64,000 nt of DNA. Source: Piscinibacter gummiphilus. GTDB lineage: Bacteria > Pseudomonadota > Gammaproteobacteria > Burkholderiales > Burkholderiaceae_C. Each line of letters starts with the position of its first letter. Position 1 is the stretch's first letter. Shown one piece after another: positions 53,893 to 63,596 of this stretch. The notes under the pieces were generated by a model. It had not been told where the DNA came from and made no database searches. It saw nothing but the letters and a program-made list of their open reading frames with translations. The stretch is taken from contig NZ_CP136336.1 of assembly GCF_032681285.1 (NCBI RefSeq), forward strand, positions 731,001 to 795,000. The letters run 5' to 3'. A program made the position numbers and the translations under genes.

Positions 53893-54527
53893 TTACTCTT
53901 GCTCTGTCCAAGGGACGCATCTTCGAAGAGACCCTGCCGCTGCTGAAGGCCGCGGGCATCGAGGTGCTCGAAGACCCGGAAAAGTCCCGCAAGCTCATCA
54001 TCGGCACCACGAAGCCTGATGTGCGCGTGGTGCTGGTGCGTGCGACCGACGTGCCGACCTACGTGCAGTACGGCGGTGCCGACCTGGGCGTGGCCGGCAA
54101 GGACGTGCTGCTCGAGCACGGCGGCCAGGGCCTCTACCAGCCGCTCGACCTGAAGATTGCCAAGTGCCGCATGAGCGTGGCCACGCGCGACGACTTCGAC
54201 TACGCCGCGGCCGTGAAGCAGGGCTCGCGCATCCGCGTCGCCACCAAGTACACCAGCTGCGCCCGAGACTTCTTCGCCGACAAGGGCGTGCACGTCGACG
54301 TGATCAAACTCTACGGCTCGATGGAGCTCGCGCCGCTCACGGGCCTCGCCGATGCCATCGTCGATCTCGTGTCGACCGGCAGCACGCTCAAGGCCAACCA
54401 CTTGGTCGAAGTGGAAGAGATCATGAAGATCTCCGCCCGCCTGGTGGTCAACCAGGCCGCGCTCAAGACCAAGCGCGAGCCTCTGCGCCAGATCATCGAC
54501 GCCATCGCGTCGGCCATTCCCGAGTAA
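53889..54527 (+). CDS. hisG: ATP phosphoribosyltransferase, short form
   Basis: A 212-residue HisG_S catalytic subunit, which joins ATP and PRPP in the first step of histidine synthesis. It begins [23 protein letters not shown]; the PRPP site is at [18 protein letters not shown]. Short HisG lacks the C-terminal histidine-sensing domain and works with HisZ, which is not in the window. It is translationally coupled to murA and 6 bp before hisD. Confidence 0.96.
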   Translation: MITLALSKGRIFEETLPLLKAAGIEVLEDPEKSRKLIIGTTKPDVRVVLVRATDVPTYVQYGGADLGVAGKDVLLEHGGQGLYQPLDLKIAKCRMSVATRDDFDYAAAVKQGSRIRVATKYTSCARDFFADKGVHVDVIKLYGSMELAPLTGLADAIVDLVSTGSTLKANHLVEVEEIMKISARLVVNQAALKTKREPLRQIIDAIASAIPE

Positions 54528-54533
54528 ACGACC

Positions 54534-55853
54534 ATGAGCGTCAACGTCCGCCAGCTCGTCACGACCGCCGCCGACTTCGAAGCCGAATTCCAGCGCGTGC
54601 TGCACTGGTCGGCCGAGACCGACCATGCGATCGAAGAGCGGGTGGCGGCGATCCTCGACGACGTGCAAAAGCGCGGCGACGCCGCGGTGCTGGAATACAC
54701 CCAGCGTTTCGACGGGCTCGCAGCGCCGTCCGTGGCGGCGCTCGAGATCACACGCGACGAATTGCAGGCGGCCGTGTCGGCGATCACGCCGAATCAGCGC
54801 GAGGCCCTCGAAGCCGCCGCCGCGCGGGTGCGCGACTACCACCAGCGCCAGCTCGAAGCCTGCGGCCGCTCGTGGAACTACCGCGATGCCGATGGCACGC
54901 TGCTCGGGCAGAAGGTGACGCCACTCGACCGTGTGGGCATCTACGTGCCGGGCGGCAAGGCGGCGTATCCCTCGAGCGTGCTGATGAACGCCGTGCCGGC
55001 CAAGGTGGCCGGCGTCGGTGAGATCGTGATGGTCGTGCCCACGCCCAAGGGCGAGCGCAACGCGATGGTGCTGGCCGCGGCGGCCATCGCCGGTGTGGAC
55101 CGTGCCTTCACCCTTGGCGGCGCGCAGGCCGTGGCGGCCCTGGCCTTCGGCACGGCGACCGTGCCCGCCGTCGACAAGATCACCGGCCCCGGCAACGCCT
55201 ACGTCGCGAGCGCCAAGCGCCGTGTTTTCGGCAAGGTCGGCATTGACATGATCGCCGGCCCGAGCGAGATCCTGGTGCTGGCCGACGGCACGACGCCGCC
55301 CGACTGGGTGGCGATGGACCTCTTCAGCCAGGCCGAGCACGACGAGCTGGCGCAGAGCATCCTGCTGTGCCCCGATGCGGCGTATATCGCCAGGGTGAAG
55401 GCCGAGATCGAGCGCCTGCTGCCCGGCATGCCGCGCCGCGACGTGATCCGTGCCTCGCTCGAAGGCCGCGGCGCGCTGATCCACACGCGCTCGATGGAAG
55501 AAGCTTGCGCGATCAGCAACCGCATCGCGCCCGAGCACCTGGAAGTCAGCTCACGCGAACCGGGCAAGTGGGAACCTTTGCTCAAGCATGCCGGCGCGAT
55601 CTTCATGGGCGCCTTCACCAGCGAGAGCCTGGGCGATTACTGCGCCGGCCCCAACCACGTGCTGCCCACCTCGGGCACCGCGCGCTTCTCGTCGCCGCTG
55701 GGCGTGTACGACTTCCAGAAGCGCAGCAGCCTCATCGAGGTGAGCGAGGCGGGCGCGCAGAAGCTGGGCGTGATCGCCGCTGAACTCGCCTATGGCGAGG
55801 GCCTGCAGGCTCATGCGCAAGCCGCGGAAATGCGGCTCAAGCGCGGCGGCTGA
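54534..55853 (+). CDS. hisD: Histidinol dehydrogenase
   Basis: A 439-residue zinc enzyme that oxidises histidinol to histidine in two NAD-dependent steps. Family marks are [41 protein letters not shown] and [15 protein letters not shown]; the catalytic His-Glu region is RIAPEHLEV, and [16 protein letters not shown] carries a zinc ligand. It starts 6 bp after hisG. Two small genes on the other strand follow immediately, separating it from hisC. Confidence 0.97.
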   Translation: MSVNVRQLVTTAADFEAEFQRVLHWSAETDHAIEERVAAILDDVQKRGDAAVLEYTQRFDGLAAPSVAALEITRDELQAAVSAITPNQREALEAAAARVRDYHQRQLEACGRSWNYRDADGTLLGQKVTPLDRVGIYVPGGKAAYPSSVLMNAVPAKVAGVGEIVMVVPTPKGERNAMVLAAAAIAGVDRAFTLGGAQAVAALAFGTATVPAVDKITGPGNAYVASAKRRVFGKVGIDMIAGPSEILVLADGTTPPDWVAMDLFSQAEHDELAQSILLCPDAAYIARVKAEIERLLPGMPRRDVIRASLEGRGALIHTRSMEEACAISNRIAPEHLEVSSREPGKWEPLLKHAGAIFMGAFTSESLGDYCAGPNHVLPTSGTARFSSPLGVYDFQKRSSLIEVSEAGAQKLGVIAAELAYGEGLQAHAQAAEMRLKRGG

Positions 55854-56042
55854 CTATTTCCTTGGTAACGCCTGCTGCATCGTGACCAACGCGCGCAAGG
55901 TCCCCTTCACCTCGGCCAGCTCACGCTGCTGCTCGAGCAGGATGCGCTGCATGCCTTCAAGCACCTTGTCCTGCTGCGCGACCTTCTCGCGCAGCGCGGC
56001 CACCCCAGACAGCCGGTCGACGATTTCTGCGACCAGGCTCAT
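55854..56042 (-). CDS. Small coiled-coil protein inside the his cluster (antisense)
   Basis: A 62-residue protein, [20 protein letters not shown] then a heptad-like helix (QQDKVLEGMQRILLEQQRELAEVKGTLRALV). It has no recognised family. Its ATG overlaps the stop of the upstream 94-residue gene (ATGA), so the two form a small operon on the opposite strand to the his genes. Its stop codon directly abuts the end of hisD. Confidence 0.6.
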   Translation of the reverse strand: MSLVAEIVDRLSGVAALREKVAQQDKVLEGMQRILLEQQRELAEVKGTLRALVTMQQALPRK

Positions 56043-56323
56043 GACGGAGACCCAGCCTTGATCGCCTCGATCTCCGCGAAGAACGCCTTCGCGCGGCGCT
56101 GGCCGGCGTCGAGCGTGGCGAGGGTCGCATCGAGGTCGTCTTTGGCCTTGCGGGTGGCGAAGTCGAGCAGCTCCAGTTCGGCCATCGAGTCGACGCCGGC
56201 GCGGTACAGGTCGATCGACGAGCGGACCTCGGCCGACACATTGGTGCCGCGCAGCTTGGCCTGTTGTTCCAGGAACTCGCGTTGCGCGGGTTGCAGATGC
56301 ACGTGGGTCGGGATGGTGGCCAC
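56039..56323 (-). CDS. Small possible ribbon-helix-helix protein inside the his cluster (antisense)
   Basis: A 94-residue protein starting at [24 protein letters not shown] then [22 protein letters not shown]. The beta-strand plus two-helix pattern with [15 protein letters not shown] resembles ribbon-helix-helix (CopG/ParD-like) proteins, but this is a weak match. The C-terminal half is helical and charged. It overlaps the 62-residue gene by 4 bp. An antitoxin-like regulator or a remnant is possible; no toxin domain is seen. It faces hisC over a short A/T-rich gap. Confidence 0.55.
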   Translation of the reverse strand: MATIPTHVHLQPAQREFLEQQAKLRGTNVSAEVRSSIDLYRAGVDSMAELELLDFATRKAKDDLDATLATLDAGQRRAKAFFAEIEAIKAGSPS

Positions 56324-56398
56324 CAGAGGCTCCGTCGGACGAGATGTGCAATATCTTATGTAATGGGCGCTGAGTTCAAGACTCCTCCTGCCAATCCC

Positions 56399-57481
56399 AT
56401 GTCATCCAAGCTCGAATCGGTCATTGCGCGCTTCATCCGTCAGGACGTCCAGTCCATGCACGGCTACGCCATCCAACCGAGCGTCGGCATGGTCAAGCTC
56501 GATGCGATGGAAAACCCGTTCCGCCTGCCGCCGGCCCTGCGCCAGGCGTTGGGCGAGCGGCTGGCCGAGGTGGCGATCAACCGTTACCCCGGGCCGCGCA
56601 TCGATGACCTGCGCGCCGCCTTGGCGAAGCACGTGGGTCTGCCCGAGGGCTTCGGCCTCATGCTCGGCAACGGCTCCGACGAGCTCATCAGCCTGCTCGC
56701 GATGGCCTGCGATGTGCCGGGTGCCAGCATCCTCGCGCCGCTGCCCGGTTTCGTGATGTACGAGATGTCGGCCAAGCTGCAGGGGCTGCGTTTCATCGGC
56801 GTGCCGCTGCGGGCCGACTTCGAACTGGACGAAGCCGCGATGCTGGCCGCGATGGCCGAGCACCAGCCGGCCATCGTCTACATCGCCTATCCCAACAACC
56901 CCACCGCCAACCTGTTCGACGACGCCATCGTCGAGCGCATCGTCGACGCTGCGCCGGGCCTGGTGGTGATCGACGAGGCCTACCAGCCCTTCGCCTCGCG
57001 CAGCTACATCGACCGGGTGGCCAAGCACGAGCATGTGCTGGTGATGCGCACGCTGAGCAAGTTCGGCCTCGCCGGCATTCGCCTCGGCTACATGCTGGGG
57101 CCGAGGGCGCTCATCGACCAGGTCGACAAGGTGCGCCCGCCGTACAACGTGAGCGTGCTCAACGCCGAGGCGGCGCTCTTTGCGCTGGAGCATGACGACG
57201 AGTTCGACCGCCAGGCGAAGATCCTGCGCAGCGAGCGCTCACGGTTGATCGCCGCGCTGTCGGCCATGCCCGGCGTCAAGCCTTACCCGAGCGAAGCCAA
57301 CATGATCCTCGCCCGTGTGCCCGACGCCGCCGCGCTCTTCGCCGAGATGAAGGCACGCAAGGTGCTGGTGAAGAACGTCTCCAAGATGCACCCTCTGCTG
57401 GACAACTGCCTGCGCCTGACGGTGGGCACGCCGGAAGAGAATGACCAGATGATCGAAGCCATGAAAGCCAGCCTGTCATGA
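56399..57481 (+). CDS. hisC: Histidinol-phosphate aminotransferase
   Basis: A 360-residue PLP enzyme that converts imidazole acetol phosphate to histidinol phosphate. Marks are [12 protein letters not shown] near the N-terminus, [22 protein letters not shown] and the PLP lysine in [20 protein letters not shown] used the ATG of MSSKLESV; an ATG 36 bp earlier is possible, and neither has a clear Shine-Dalgarno. A promoter in the 75-bp gap is needed or read-through across the antisense pair. Its stop overlaps the hisB start. Confidence 0.95.
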   Translation: MSSKLESVIARFIRQDVQSMHGYAIQPSVGMVKLDAMENPFRLPPALRQALGERLAEVAINRYPGPRIDDLRAALAKHVGLPEGFGLMLGNGSDELISLLAMACDVPGASILAPLPGFVMYEMSAKLQGLRFIGVPLRADFELDEAAMLAAMAEHQPAIVYIAYPNNPTANLFDDAIVERIVDAAPGLVVIDEAYQPFASRSYIDRVAKHEHVLVMRTLSKFGLAGIRLGYMLGPRALIDQVDKVRPPYNVSVLNAEAALFALEHDDEFDRQAKILRSERSRLIAALSAMPGVKPYPSEANMILARVPDAAALFAEMKARKVLVKNVSKMHPLLDNCLRLTVGTPEENDQMIEAMKASLS

Positions 57482-58071
57482 CCATGCGCACCGCGGACGT
57501 GACCCGCAACACCAACGAGACGCAGATCCGCGTCGTGGTCAACCTCGACGGCACGGGGCAGGCCAAGCTCGCCACCGGCATCGGCTTCTTCGACCACATG
57601 CTCGACCAGATCGCCCGCCATGGGCTGATCGACCTCGACATCGACTGCAAGGGCGACCTGCACATCGACGGCCACCACACGGTCGAAGACGTGGGCATCA
57701 CGCTCGGCCAGGCCGTGGCCAAGGCGGTGGGCGACAAGAAAGGCCTGCGCCGCTACGGCCATGCCTACGTGCCGCTCGACGAAGCGCTGTCGCGCGTGGT
57801 GATCGACTTCTCCGGCCGGCCCGGGCTGCACATGCGCGTCAACTTCAAGAGCGGCATGATCGGCGCCTTCGACACCCAGCTGGCCTACGAGTTCTTCCAG
57901 GGCTTCTCCAACCATGCCGGCGTGACGCTGCACATCGACAACCTGGAGGGCGACAACGCCCACCACCAGTGCGAGACCATCTTCAAGGCGTTCGCACGGG
58001 CCTTGCGGATGGCACTGGAAATCGATCCACGCGCGGCCGGCGTTATTCCGTCCACCAAGGGTAGTCTCTGA
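57478..58071 (+). CDS. hisB: Imidazoleglycerol-phosphate dehydratase
   Basis: A 197-residue monofunctional HisB that dehydrates imidazole glycerol phosphate using Mn. The metal-binding His clusters are seen in [27 protein letters not shown], and later [17 protein letters not shown]. There is no fused phosphatase domain, as is normal for betaproteobacteria. It overlaps hisC by 4 bp and is 2 bp before hisH. Confidence 0.97.
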   Translation: MTMRTADVTRNTNETQIRVVVNLDGTGQAKLATGIGFFDHMLDQIARHGLIDLDIDCKGDLHIDGHHTVEDVGITLGQAVAKAVGDKKGLRRYGHAYVPLDEALSRVVIDFSGRPGLHMRVNFKSGMIGAFDTQLAYEFFQGFSNHAGVTLHIDNLEGDNAHHQCETIFKAFARALRMALEIDPRAAGVIPSTKGSL

Positions 58072-58073
58072 CC

Positions 58074-58721
58074 ATGAAACGCACGGTGGTGGTCGTCGAC
58101 CACGGCAGCGGCAACCTGCGATCGGTTTCGCAGGCGGTGATCCACGTCGCACAGAATTCCGGTTTCGATGTGTTGGTGAGCGCACGCGCCGAGGATGTCC
58201 GCGCGGCGGAACGGGTGGTTCTGCCGGGGCAGGGCGCGATCCACGACTGCATGCGCGGCCTGGAGGATGCTGGCCTCACCGAAGCGGTGCTCGAAGCCGC
58301 CGCCAGCAAACCGCTGATGGGCGTGTGCGTGGGCATGCAGATGCTGCTCGACCGCAGCGAAGAAGGCCCCTGTGAGGGGCTGGGCCTGATCGCCGGCGAC
58401 GTGCGCCGCTTCCAGCTCAAGGGCCAGTTGCAGCCCGATGGCAGCCGCTACAAGGTGCCGCAGATGGGCTGGAACGAAGTGATCCAGGCTCAGCCGCACC
58501 CGATCTGGGCCGGCGTGCCCGACCGCGCCTACTTCTACTTCCTGCACAGCTACTACGCCCGCCCGTCGGACCCGCGCCACAGCGTCGGCGAAACCGAGTA
58601 CGGCGCGCGCTTTACCAGTGCCGTGGCACGCGATAACATTTTCGCCACCCAGTTCCACCCTGAGAAAAGCGCCGAGCATGGCCTCGCGCTGTACCGCAAC
58701 TTCCTTCACTGGAACCCCTGA
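58074..58721 (+). CDS. hisH: Imidazole glycerol phosphate synthase, glutaminase subunit
   Basis: A 215-residue class I glutamine amidotransferase. The nucleophile Cys is in [13 protein letters not shown] near residue 82, and the His/Glu pair in [13 protein letters not shown]. It releases ammonia for HisF. It starts 2 bp after hisB; hisA follows after a 77-bp gap, longer than other gaps in the cluster. Confidence 0.97.
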   Translation: MKRTVVVVDHGSGNLRSVSQAVIHVAQNSGFDVLVSARAEDVRAAERVVLPGQGAIHDCMRGLEDAGLTEAVLEAAASKPLMGVCVGMQMLLDRSEEGPCEGLGLIAGDVRRFQLKGQLQPDGSRYKVPQMGWNEVIQAQPHPIWAGVPDRAYFYFLHSYYARPSDPRHSVGETEYGARFTSAVARDNIFATQFHPEKSAEHGLALYRNFLHWNP

Positions 58722-58798
58722 TCCGCTGCTGAAGCGTCATCTGCGATACACCCTCAGGCACCCCTCCTCCTCTTCCTCCACCACCACTGCCTTCGGCC

Positions 58799-59545
58799 AT
58801 GTTGCTGATACCTGCGATTGACCTGAAAGACGGCCAATGTGTGCGCCTGAAACAGGGCGACATGGCCGAGTCCACCACCTTCGGCGAAGACCCGGCTGCG
58901 ATGGCGCGGCGATGGGTCGACGCCGGCGCGCGGCGGCTTCATCTCGTCGACCTCAACGGTGCGTTTGCCGGCAAGCCGGTCAATGAGCCGGCGATCAAGG
59001 CGATCCTGGCCGAGGTGGGCGATGAGATCCCGGTGCAATTGGGCGGCGGCATCCGCGACCTCGACACCATCGAGCGCTACCTCGACGACGGCCTGAGCTT
59101 CATCATCATCGGCACCGCCGCGGTGAAGAGCCCCGGCTTCCTGAAAGACGCCTGCAGTGCCTTCGGCGGCCACATCATCGTGGGCCTCGACGCGAAAGAC
59201 GGCAAGGTCGCCACCGACGGCTGGAGCAAGCTCACCGGCCATGAAGTGATCGACCTCGCGAAGAAGTTCGAGGACTACGGCGTCGAAGGCGTGATCTACA
59301 CCGACATCGGGCGCGACGGCATGCTCTCGGGCATCAACATCGACGCGACGGTGAAGCTCGCGCAGGCGCTGTCGATCCCCGTCATCGCGTCGGGCGGCCT
59401 GTCCAACATCGCCGACATCGAGAAGCTCTGCGCGGTGGAAGGCGAGGGTGTCGAAGGTGTGATCTGCGGCCGCGCCATCTACACCGGCGCGCTCGACTTT
59501 GCCGCGGCCCAGAAGCGCGCCGACGAACTCAACGGAGCCGACTGA
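58799..59545 (+). CDS. hisA: ProFAR isomerase
   Basis: A 248-residue beta/alpha-barrel isomerase for the Amadori rearrangement in histidine synthesis. It begins [21 protein letters not shown], with the general acid/base Asp residues in AIDLKDG and [12 protein letters not shown], and phosphate-binding glycines in QLGGGIRD and IASGGLSN. It is followed 12 bp later by hisF. Confidence 0.97.
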   Translation: MLLIPAIDLKDGQCVRLKQGDMAESTTFGEDPAAMARRWVDAGARRLHLVDLNGAFAGKPVNEPAIKAILAEVGDEIPVQLGGGIRDLDTIERYLDDGLSFIIIGTAAVKSPGFLKDACSAFGGHIIVGLDAKDGKVATDGWSKLTGHEVIDLAKKFEDYGVEGVIYTDIGRDGMLSGINIDATVKLAQALSIPVIASGGLSNIADIEKLCAVEGEGVEGVICGRAIYTGALDFAAAQKRADELNGAD

Positions 59546-59557
59546 GCTCTCCCTCCC

Positions 59558-60319
59558 ATGCTGGCCAAGCGCATCATCCCCTGCCTCGACGTCACCGGAG
59601 GCCGGGTCGTCAAGGGCGTCAATTTCGTCGAGCTGCGCGATGCCGGTGACCCGGTCGAGATCGCGGCCCGCTACAACGATCAAGGCGCCGACGAACTCAC
59701 CTTCCTCGACATCACCGCCACCAGCGACGACCGCGACCTGATCCTGCACATGATCGAGGCGGTGGCCTCCCAGGTCTTCATTCCGCTCACGGTGGGCGGT
59801 GGCGTGCGCACCGTCGACGACGTGCGGCGGCTGCTCAACGCCGGGGCCGACAAGGTGAGCTTCAACTCCGCCGCGGTGGCCAACCCCCAGGTGATCCGCG
59901 ATGCGTCCGACAAGTACGGTGCGCAGTGCATCGTGGTGGCGATCGACGCCAAGGGCCGTGAAGATGGCTCCGGCTGGGACGTCTATACCCACGGCGGGCG
60001 AAAGAACACCGGCCTCGACGCCGTCGAGTGGGCCAAGAAGATGGTCGACAACGGCGCTGGCGAGATCCTCCTGACCAGCATGGACCGCGATGGCACCAAG
60101 ATCGGCTTCAACCTGCCGTTGACGCGTGCGGTGAGCGATGCCGTCGAGGTGCCGGTGATCGCCTCGGGCGGTGTCGGCAACCTCGAGCACCTGGTCGAAG
60201 GCATCCAGCAGGGCCACGCCGATGCGGTGTTGGCCGCGAGCATCTTCCACTACGGCCACCACACCGTCGGCGAGGCGAAGGCGCTGATGGCGCAACGCGG
60301 GATTCCCGTTCGCCTGTGA
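59558..60319 (+). CDS. hisF: Imidazole glycerol phosphate synthase, cyclase subunit
   Basis: A 253-residue beta/alpha-barrel protein that uses ammonia from HisH to form imidazole glycerol phosphate and AICAR. It begins [23 protein letters not shown]; the catalytic Asp residues are in PCLDV and TSMDRDGTK. Its last bases overlap the GTG start of rsmD. The hisI and hisE genes that usually follow are not present. Confidence 0.97.
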   Translation: MLAKRIIPCLDVTGGRVVKGVNFVELRDAGDPVEIAARYNDQGADELTFLDITATSDDRDLILHMIEAVASQVFIPLTVGGGVRTVDDVRRLLNAGADKVSFNSAAVANPQVIRDASDKYGAQCIVVAIDAKGREDGSGWDVYTHGGRKNTGLDAVEWAKKMVDNGAGEILLTSMDRDGTKIGFNLPLTRAVSDAVEVPVIASGGVGNLEHLVEGIQQGHADAVLAASIFHYGHHTVGEAKALMAQRGIPVRL

Positions 60320-60888
60320 AGCCTGCCCGGGCGCCTCACGAGGTGCGGATCATCGGGGGGCAGTGGAAGCGGACGAAGCTCCCCGTCGCCGATGCGCCAG
60401 GGCTGCGGCCCACGCCCGACCGGGTGCGTGAAACGCTCTTCAACTGGCTGGGTCAGGACCTCGAAGGCTGGCGATGCCTCGATGCCTACGCCGGCAGTGG
60501 GGCCCTCGGCTTCGAGGCTGCGTCGCGCGGGGCCGATGCGGTGGTGCTGGTCGAGCGCGATCAGCGTCTCGCCCACGGCTTGCGCGCGGTTCAACAGCGG
60601 CTGAAGGCTGAGACCGTGCGCATCGAGGCGGCCGATGCCTTGGCCTGGATGGCCCGTTGTGCGCCCGAAAGCTTCGAACTGGTCTTCATCGACCCGCCCT
60701 TCGATGCGAACGTCTTCGAGCCGGCCCTGAAAGCCGCCGCGCGGCTGGTCGTGCCCGACGGCTTCATCTACCTGGAAGCCGATCGTGCCTTCGATGACGC
60801 GTCACTGGGCCCCGGCCTGCGCCTGCACCGTCATGGCAAGGCGGGCGCCGTGCATTACCACCTGATACAACGCGGTGTGCCCGGCTAA
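60316..60888 (+). CDS. rsmD: 16S rRNA (guanine(966)-N(2))-methyltransferase
   Basis: A 190-residue methyltransferase that modifies G966 of 16S rRNA. It begins (GTG) [24 protein letters not shown], then [15 protein letters not shown]; motif I is [20 protein letters not shown] and the catalytic motif is [11 protein letters not shown]. The GTG start overlaps the hisF stop. coaD follows 45 bp later, a pairing common in bacteria. Confidence 0.92.
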   Translation: MKPARAPHEVRIIGGQWKRTKLPVADAPGLRPTPDRVRETLFNWLGQDLEGWRCLDAYAGSGALGFEAASRGADAVVLVERDQRLAHGLRAVQQRLKAETVRIEAADALAWMARCAPESFELVFIDPPFDANVFEPALKAAARLVVPDGFIYLEADRAFDDASLGPGLRLHRHGKAGAVHYHLIQRGVPG

Positions 60889-60933
60889 ACTGCCCGGGCA
60901 CTCGCGAAAACGCACGCCACGGAAGGAAGCGCC

Positions 60934-61434
60934 TTGACGTCAGCCACCCGCCTCACCGCCGTCTACCCGGGGACCTTCGATCCCATGACCCTGGGCCACG
61001 AAGACCTGATGCACCGGGCGAGCACGCTCTTCGAGCGCCTGATCCTCGCGGTGGCGGCCGGCCACCACAAGAAGACGATGTTCTCGCTCGACGAACGTCT
61101 GGAGATCGCCACCGAACTGGCGGCGAAGTACCCGAACGTCGAGGTCATCGCTTTCGACGGCCTCTTGAGCGATTTCGTCACCCACCACGGTGGCAAGGTG
61201 GTGGTGCGCGGCCTGCGCGCGGTGAGCGACTTCGAGTACGAGTTCCAGATGGCCGGCATGAACCGGCATCTCATGCCCAAGGTCGAAACCGTGTTCCTGA
61301 CGCCCAGCGATCAGTTCCAGTTCGTCTCGGGCACCTTCGTGCGCGAGATTGCCACCTTGAAGGGTGATGTCTCCAAGTTCGTGTCACCCTCGGTGCTCAA
61401 GCGGCTCAAGGTGCGTGTGAGCGCCAAGACCTGA
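60934..61434 (+). CDS. coaD: Phosphopantetheine adenylyltransferase
   Basis: A 166-residue enzyme that adenylates phosphopantetheine in coenzyme A synthesis. The nucleotidyltransferase motif is [19 protein letters not shown], with the TxGH histidine, and the C-terminal signature is [22 protein letters not shown]. It starts at TTG with GGAAGGAAG upstream. It is coupled in position to rsmD and followed by a ferredoxin gene. Confidence 0.96.
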   Translation: MTSATRLTAVYPGTFDPMTLGHEDLMHRASTLFERLILAVAAGHHKKTMFSLDERLEIATELAAKYPNVEVIAFDGLLSDFVTHHGGKVVVRGLRAVSDFEYEFQMAGMNRHLMPKVETVFLTPSDQFQFVSGTFVREIATLKGDVSKFVSPSVLKRLKVRVSAKT

Positions 61435-61462
61435 GTTCCGCTTTCTCCCAGCAGTACCCGCC

Positions 61463-61747
61463 ATGGCCCTTCTCATCACCGACGACTGCATCAACTGCGA
61501 TGTGTGCGAGCCCGAGTGCCCGAACCAGGCCATCTCGCTCGGGCCGGTGATCTACCAGATCGACCCCAAGCGCTGCACCGAGTGCGTGGGCCACTTCGAC
61601 GAGCCGCAGTGCGTGCAGGTGTGCCCGGTGGCGTGCATTCCGGTCGACCCGGAACACATCGAATCGAAGGAGTCGTTGTGGGACAAATACCGGCGCCTGC
61701 AGGCGGCCGGCACGCCTCAAGAGCGGGGCGCTGATACCGCCTTGTAG
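61463..61747 (+). CDS. YfhL-like 4Fe-4S dicluster ferredoxin
   Basis: A 94-residue ferredoxin with two cluster motifs, CINCDVCEPECPNQAI and CTECVGHFDEPQCVQVCPVACI. The insertion between the Cys residues of the second motif is characteristic of the YfhL/Allochromatium type. It is a small electron carrier in the cytoplasm. It follows coaD by 28 bp, a neighbour pair common in betaproteobacteria, and its 3' end overlaps the convergent gene by 31 bp. Confidence 0.92.
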   Translation: MALLITDDCINCDVCEPECPNQAISLGPVIYQIDPKRCTECVGHFDEPQCVQVCPVACIPVDPEHIESKESLWDKYRRLQAAGTPQERGADTAL

Positions 61748-62112
61748 CGGTCGGCGTGCTGCGAGGCCTTCGGCTTCTTCTTCGACTTCACGGTTTTCTT
61801 TGCCGCCTCGGCGTGGGCCACGCGGGCAAAGCCAATGCGGCCATCGATCTTGGCCATCCCGGCGCGCGGTCTGGCTTCGCGCGTGACGCGATCCTCTTCA
61901 AGCGAGTCCGCCAGGGCACGGTCGCGTTCGGCGACGTCGAGCGCCTCGCGCCGCTGCTGCGTGCTGCGTTCGTCGTTTACCTCGATCGCACGGCCTTGCG
62001 CGCACGGGGTCTGTGAGTAGCTGCGGCCCTCGGGCCCGCATCGGTAGACGGTTTGTGCGTGCACCGAGGCAGACGTGAGCGCGGCGGCGATCAGCAGAAG
62101 AACGGTTCTCAT
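61717..62112 (-). CDS. Periplasmic hypothetical protein (DUF4124-like N-terminus)
   Basis: A 131-residue protein with signal peptide [19 protein letters not shown]. The mature N-terminus [18 protein letters not shown] resembles the short DUF4124 motif, with its two cysteines. A charged helical stretch and a Lys-rich C-terminus ([12 protein letters not shown]) follow. No function is known. Its start overlaps the pth stop by 4 bp. Confidence 0.72.
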   Translation of the reverse strand: MRTVLLLIAAALTSASVHAQTVYRCGPEGRSYSQTPCAQGRAIEVNDERSTQQRREALDVAERDRALADSLEEDRVTREARPRAGMAKIDGRIGFARVAHAEAAKKTVKSKKKPKASQHADRYKAVSAPRS

Positions 62113-62732
62113 GGCTTCGGGGGCAAGCCTTCGGGGCGCGGCGGCTTCGGGCGCGGTGGCTTGGCGTTGATCTTCATGGTGGCGCGCTCCATCTCGCCCG
62201 CCAGCAGCAGGTCGATCGCTGGCAAGGTCTTGTGGATGCAGTCGTGGATCGCGTCGCGCGCTTCGGGCTTGGGCTTGCGCAGCACGTAGTCGGCCACCTC
62301 GGCCTTCACGCCAGGGTGGCCGATGCCCAGGCGCAGGCGCCAGTAGTCGTTGGAGCCAAGCTGGGCGTGGATGTCGCGCAGCCCGTTGTGCCCGGCGTGG
62401 CCGCCGCCACGCTTGATCTTCATCTGGCCGGGCAGCAGGTCGAGCTCGTCGTGCGCGACGAGGATTTCATCGGGTGCGATCTTGAAGAAGCGCGCCAGCG
62501 CCGCGACCGACTTGCCCGACAGGTTCATGTAGGTCTGCGGCTCCAGCAGCCAGAGCGGCCCCTGGTCGCCAGGCCGGTTCACGCGGGCCACCAGGCCGTG
62601 GTAGCTGCGCTCGGGTTGCAGCGAGGCCTTGAGTTCGCGCGCCACCGCGTCGATCCACCAGAACCCGGCGTTGTGGTTCGTGGCTTCGTATTCCGTGCCC
62701 GGGTTGCCCAGGCCTACCAGCAGTCGAATCAT
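62109..62732 (-). CDS. pth: Peptidyl-tRNA hydrolase
   Basis: A 207-residue enzyme that releases tRNA from stalled peptidyl-tRNAs. It begins [31 protein letters not shown], with the catalytic histidine in NHNAG near residue 21; [12 protein letters not shown] and [29 protein letters not shown] follow. It is downstream of rplY and prs, the usual pairing. A Pro/Lys-rich tail ([15 protein letters not shown]) is slightly longer than in E. coli. Confidence 0.96.
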   Translation of the reverse strand: MIRLLVGLGNPGTEYEATNHNAGFWWIDAVARELKASLQPERSYHGLVARVNRPGDQGPLWLLEPQTYMNLSGKSVAALARFFKIAPDEILVAHDELDLLPGQMKIKRGGGHAGHNGLRDIHAQLGSNDYWRLRLGIGHPGVKAEVADYVLRKPKPEARDAIHDCIHKTLPAIDLLLAGEMERATMKINAKPPRPKPPRPEGLPPKP

Positions 62733-62804
62733 GATGGGGCGGATTATCCAGAGCGGGCCAGAAGATGCGATCCCGCGGGAGGCTGTCGTCCAAAAGGAGG
62801 GACG

Positions 62805-62830
62805 AAAAAAAGCCCCGCATCGCGGGGCTT
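62805..62830 (-). terminator. Intrinsic terminator after rplY
   Basis: On the minus strand an AGCCCCGC/GCGGGGCT stem (62822-62829 with 62811-62818, 3-base loop) is followed by seven T residues. It lies 24 bp after the rplY stop. A second small hairpin (ATGCCTT with AAGGCAT) stands between the stop codon and this stem. Confidence 0.88.
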
Positions 62831-62853
62831 CCTCATGCCTTCGGGGGAAGGCA

Positions 62854-63495
62854 TTACTTCTTGTTCTGCTTCTCGCTCTTCTTCGCCTTCGGAGCCGGTG
62901 CGGCGGCGGCGACCACGACCGGCGCCGCTTCTTCTTCCTCGGCCACGACCGAGGTCGACACGATCACGGGGTTCGGCTTGCCTTGCGTGACGACGGTGAT
63001 GCCGGCGGGCAGCTTCAGGTCGCTCACGTGCAGAGACTGGCCCTTGGTCAGCTCGCCGAGGTCGATGGTGATGTACTCAGGCAGGGCCGAGGCCAGGCAC
63101 TGGACGCGCAGTTCGGTCACGACGTGGTTGACCAGGCACTTGTCGGTCTTGACGGCCGGCGAGTTTTCCTCGTTCACGAAGTGCAGCGGGATCTTCTTGG
63201 TGATCTTGGTGGTGGCGTCGACACGCTGGAAGTCGATGTGCAGCACGATCTGGCGGAACGGGTGCAGCTGGTAGTCGCGCAGCAGCACTTGCGAGGTCTT
63301 GCCGGCGAGTTCCATCTCGAGGATGGTCGAGTGGAAGGCTTCCTTCTTCAGCGCGTGGAAGAGGGCGTTGTGATCGAGTTCGATCATCGTGGGCGTGCCT
63401 GCCCCGTAAACGATGCCGGGCACCTTGTCGGCGTTGCGCAGGCGGCGGCTCGCTCCGGTCCCCTGCTTGGTGCGCTCGAAAGCGACGAATTTCAT
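62854..63495 (-). CDS. rplY: 50S ribosomal protein L25/general stress protein Ctc
   Basis: A 213-residue long-form L25 (TL5/CTC). The N-terminal 5S rRNA-binding domain begins [31 protein letters not shown]; the C-terminal beta domain contains [17 protein letters not shown] and [24 protein letters not shown]. The tail is Ala/Lys-rich. It lies between prs and pth with its own terminator. Confidence 0.95.
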   Translation of the reverse strand: MKFVAFERTKQGTGASRRLRNADKVPGIVYGAGTPTMIELDHNALFHALKKEAFHSTILEMELAGKTSQVLLRDYQLHPFRQIVLHIDFQRVDATTKITKKIPLHFVNEENSPAVKTDKCLVNHVVTELRVQCLASALPEYITIDLGELTKGQSLHVSDLKLPAGITVVTQGKPNPVIVSTSVVAEEEEAAPVVVAAAAPAPKAKKSEKQNKK

Positions 63496-63569
63496 AATTG
63501 CTCCAATGATGGATGAGTGCCCGCGACCAGGCTCCTCGGGGTAGACGGGCCGAAGCCCGCGGCTAAGAA

Positions 63570-63587
63570 GGGTTCCGCAAGGAACCC
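63570..63587 (-). terminator. Hairpin between prs and rplY
   Basis: A perfect 7-bp stem GGGTTCC/GGAACCC (63570-63576 with 63581-63587) with GCAA loop lies 9 bp after the prs stop on the minus strand. The following bases (CTTCTTAGC) contain few T residues, so it may be a weak terminator or a processing stem. Confidence 0.4.
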
Positions 63588-63596
63588 GCTCTCGTT

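Noticed and set aside
56039..56323. A complete toxin-antitoxin system in the his cluster
   Set aside because: No recognisable toxin domain is present and the ribbon-helix-helix resemblance is weak, so it is left as an unknown gene pair.
61717..61747. Overlap of ferredoxin and DUF4124-like genes as a sign of a wrong call
   Set aside because: Both frames have strong independent features (Fe-S motifs; signal peptide), and convergent 3' overlaps occur repeatedly in this window.
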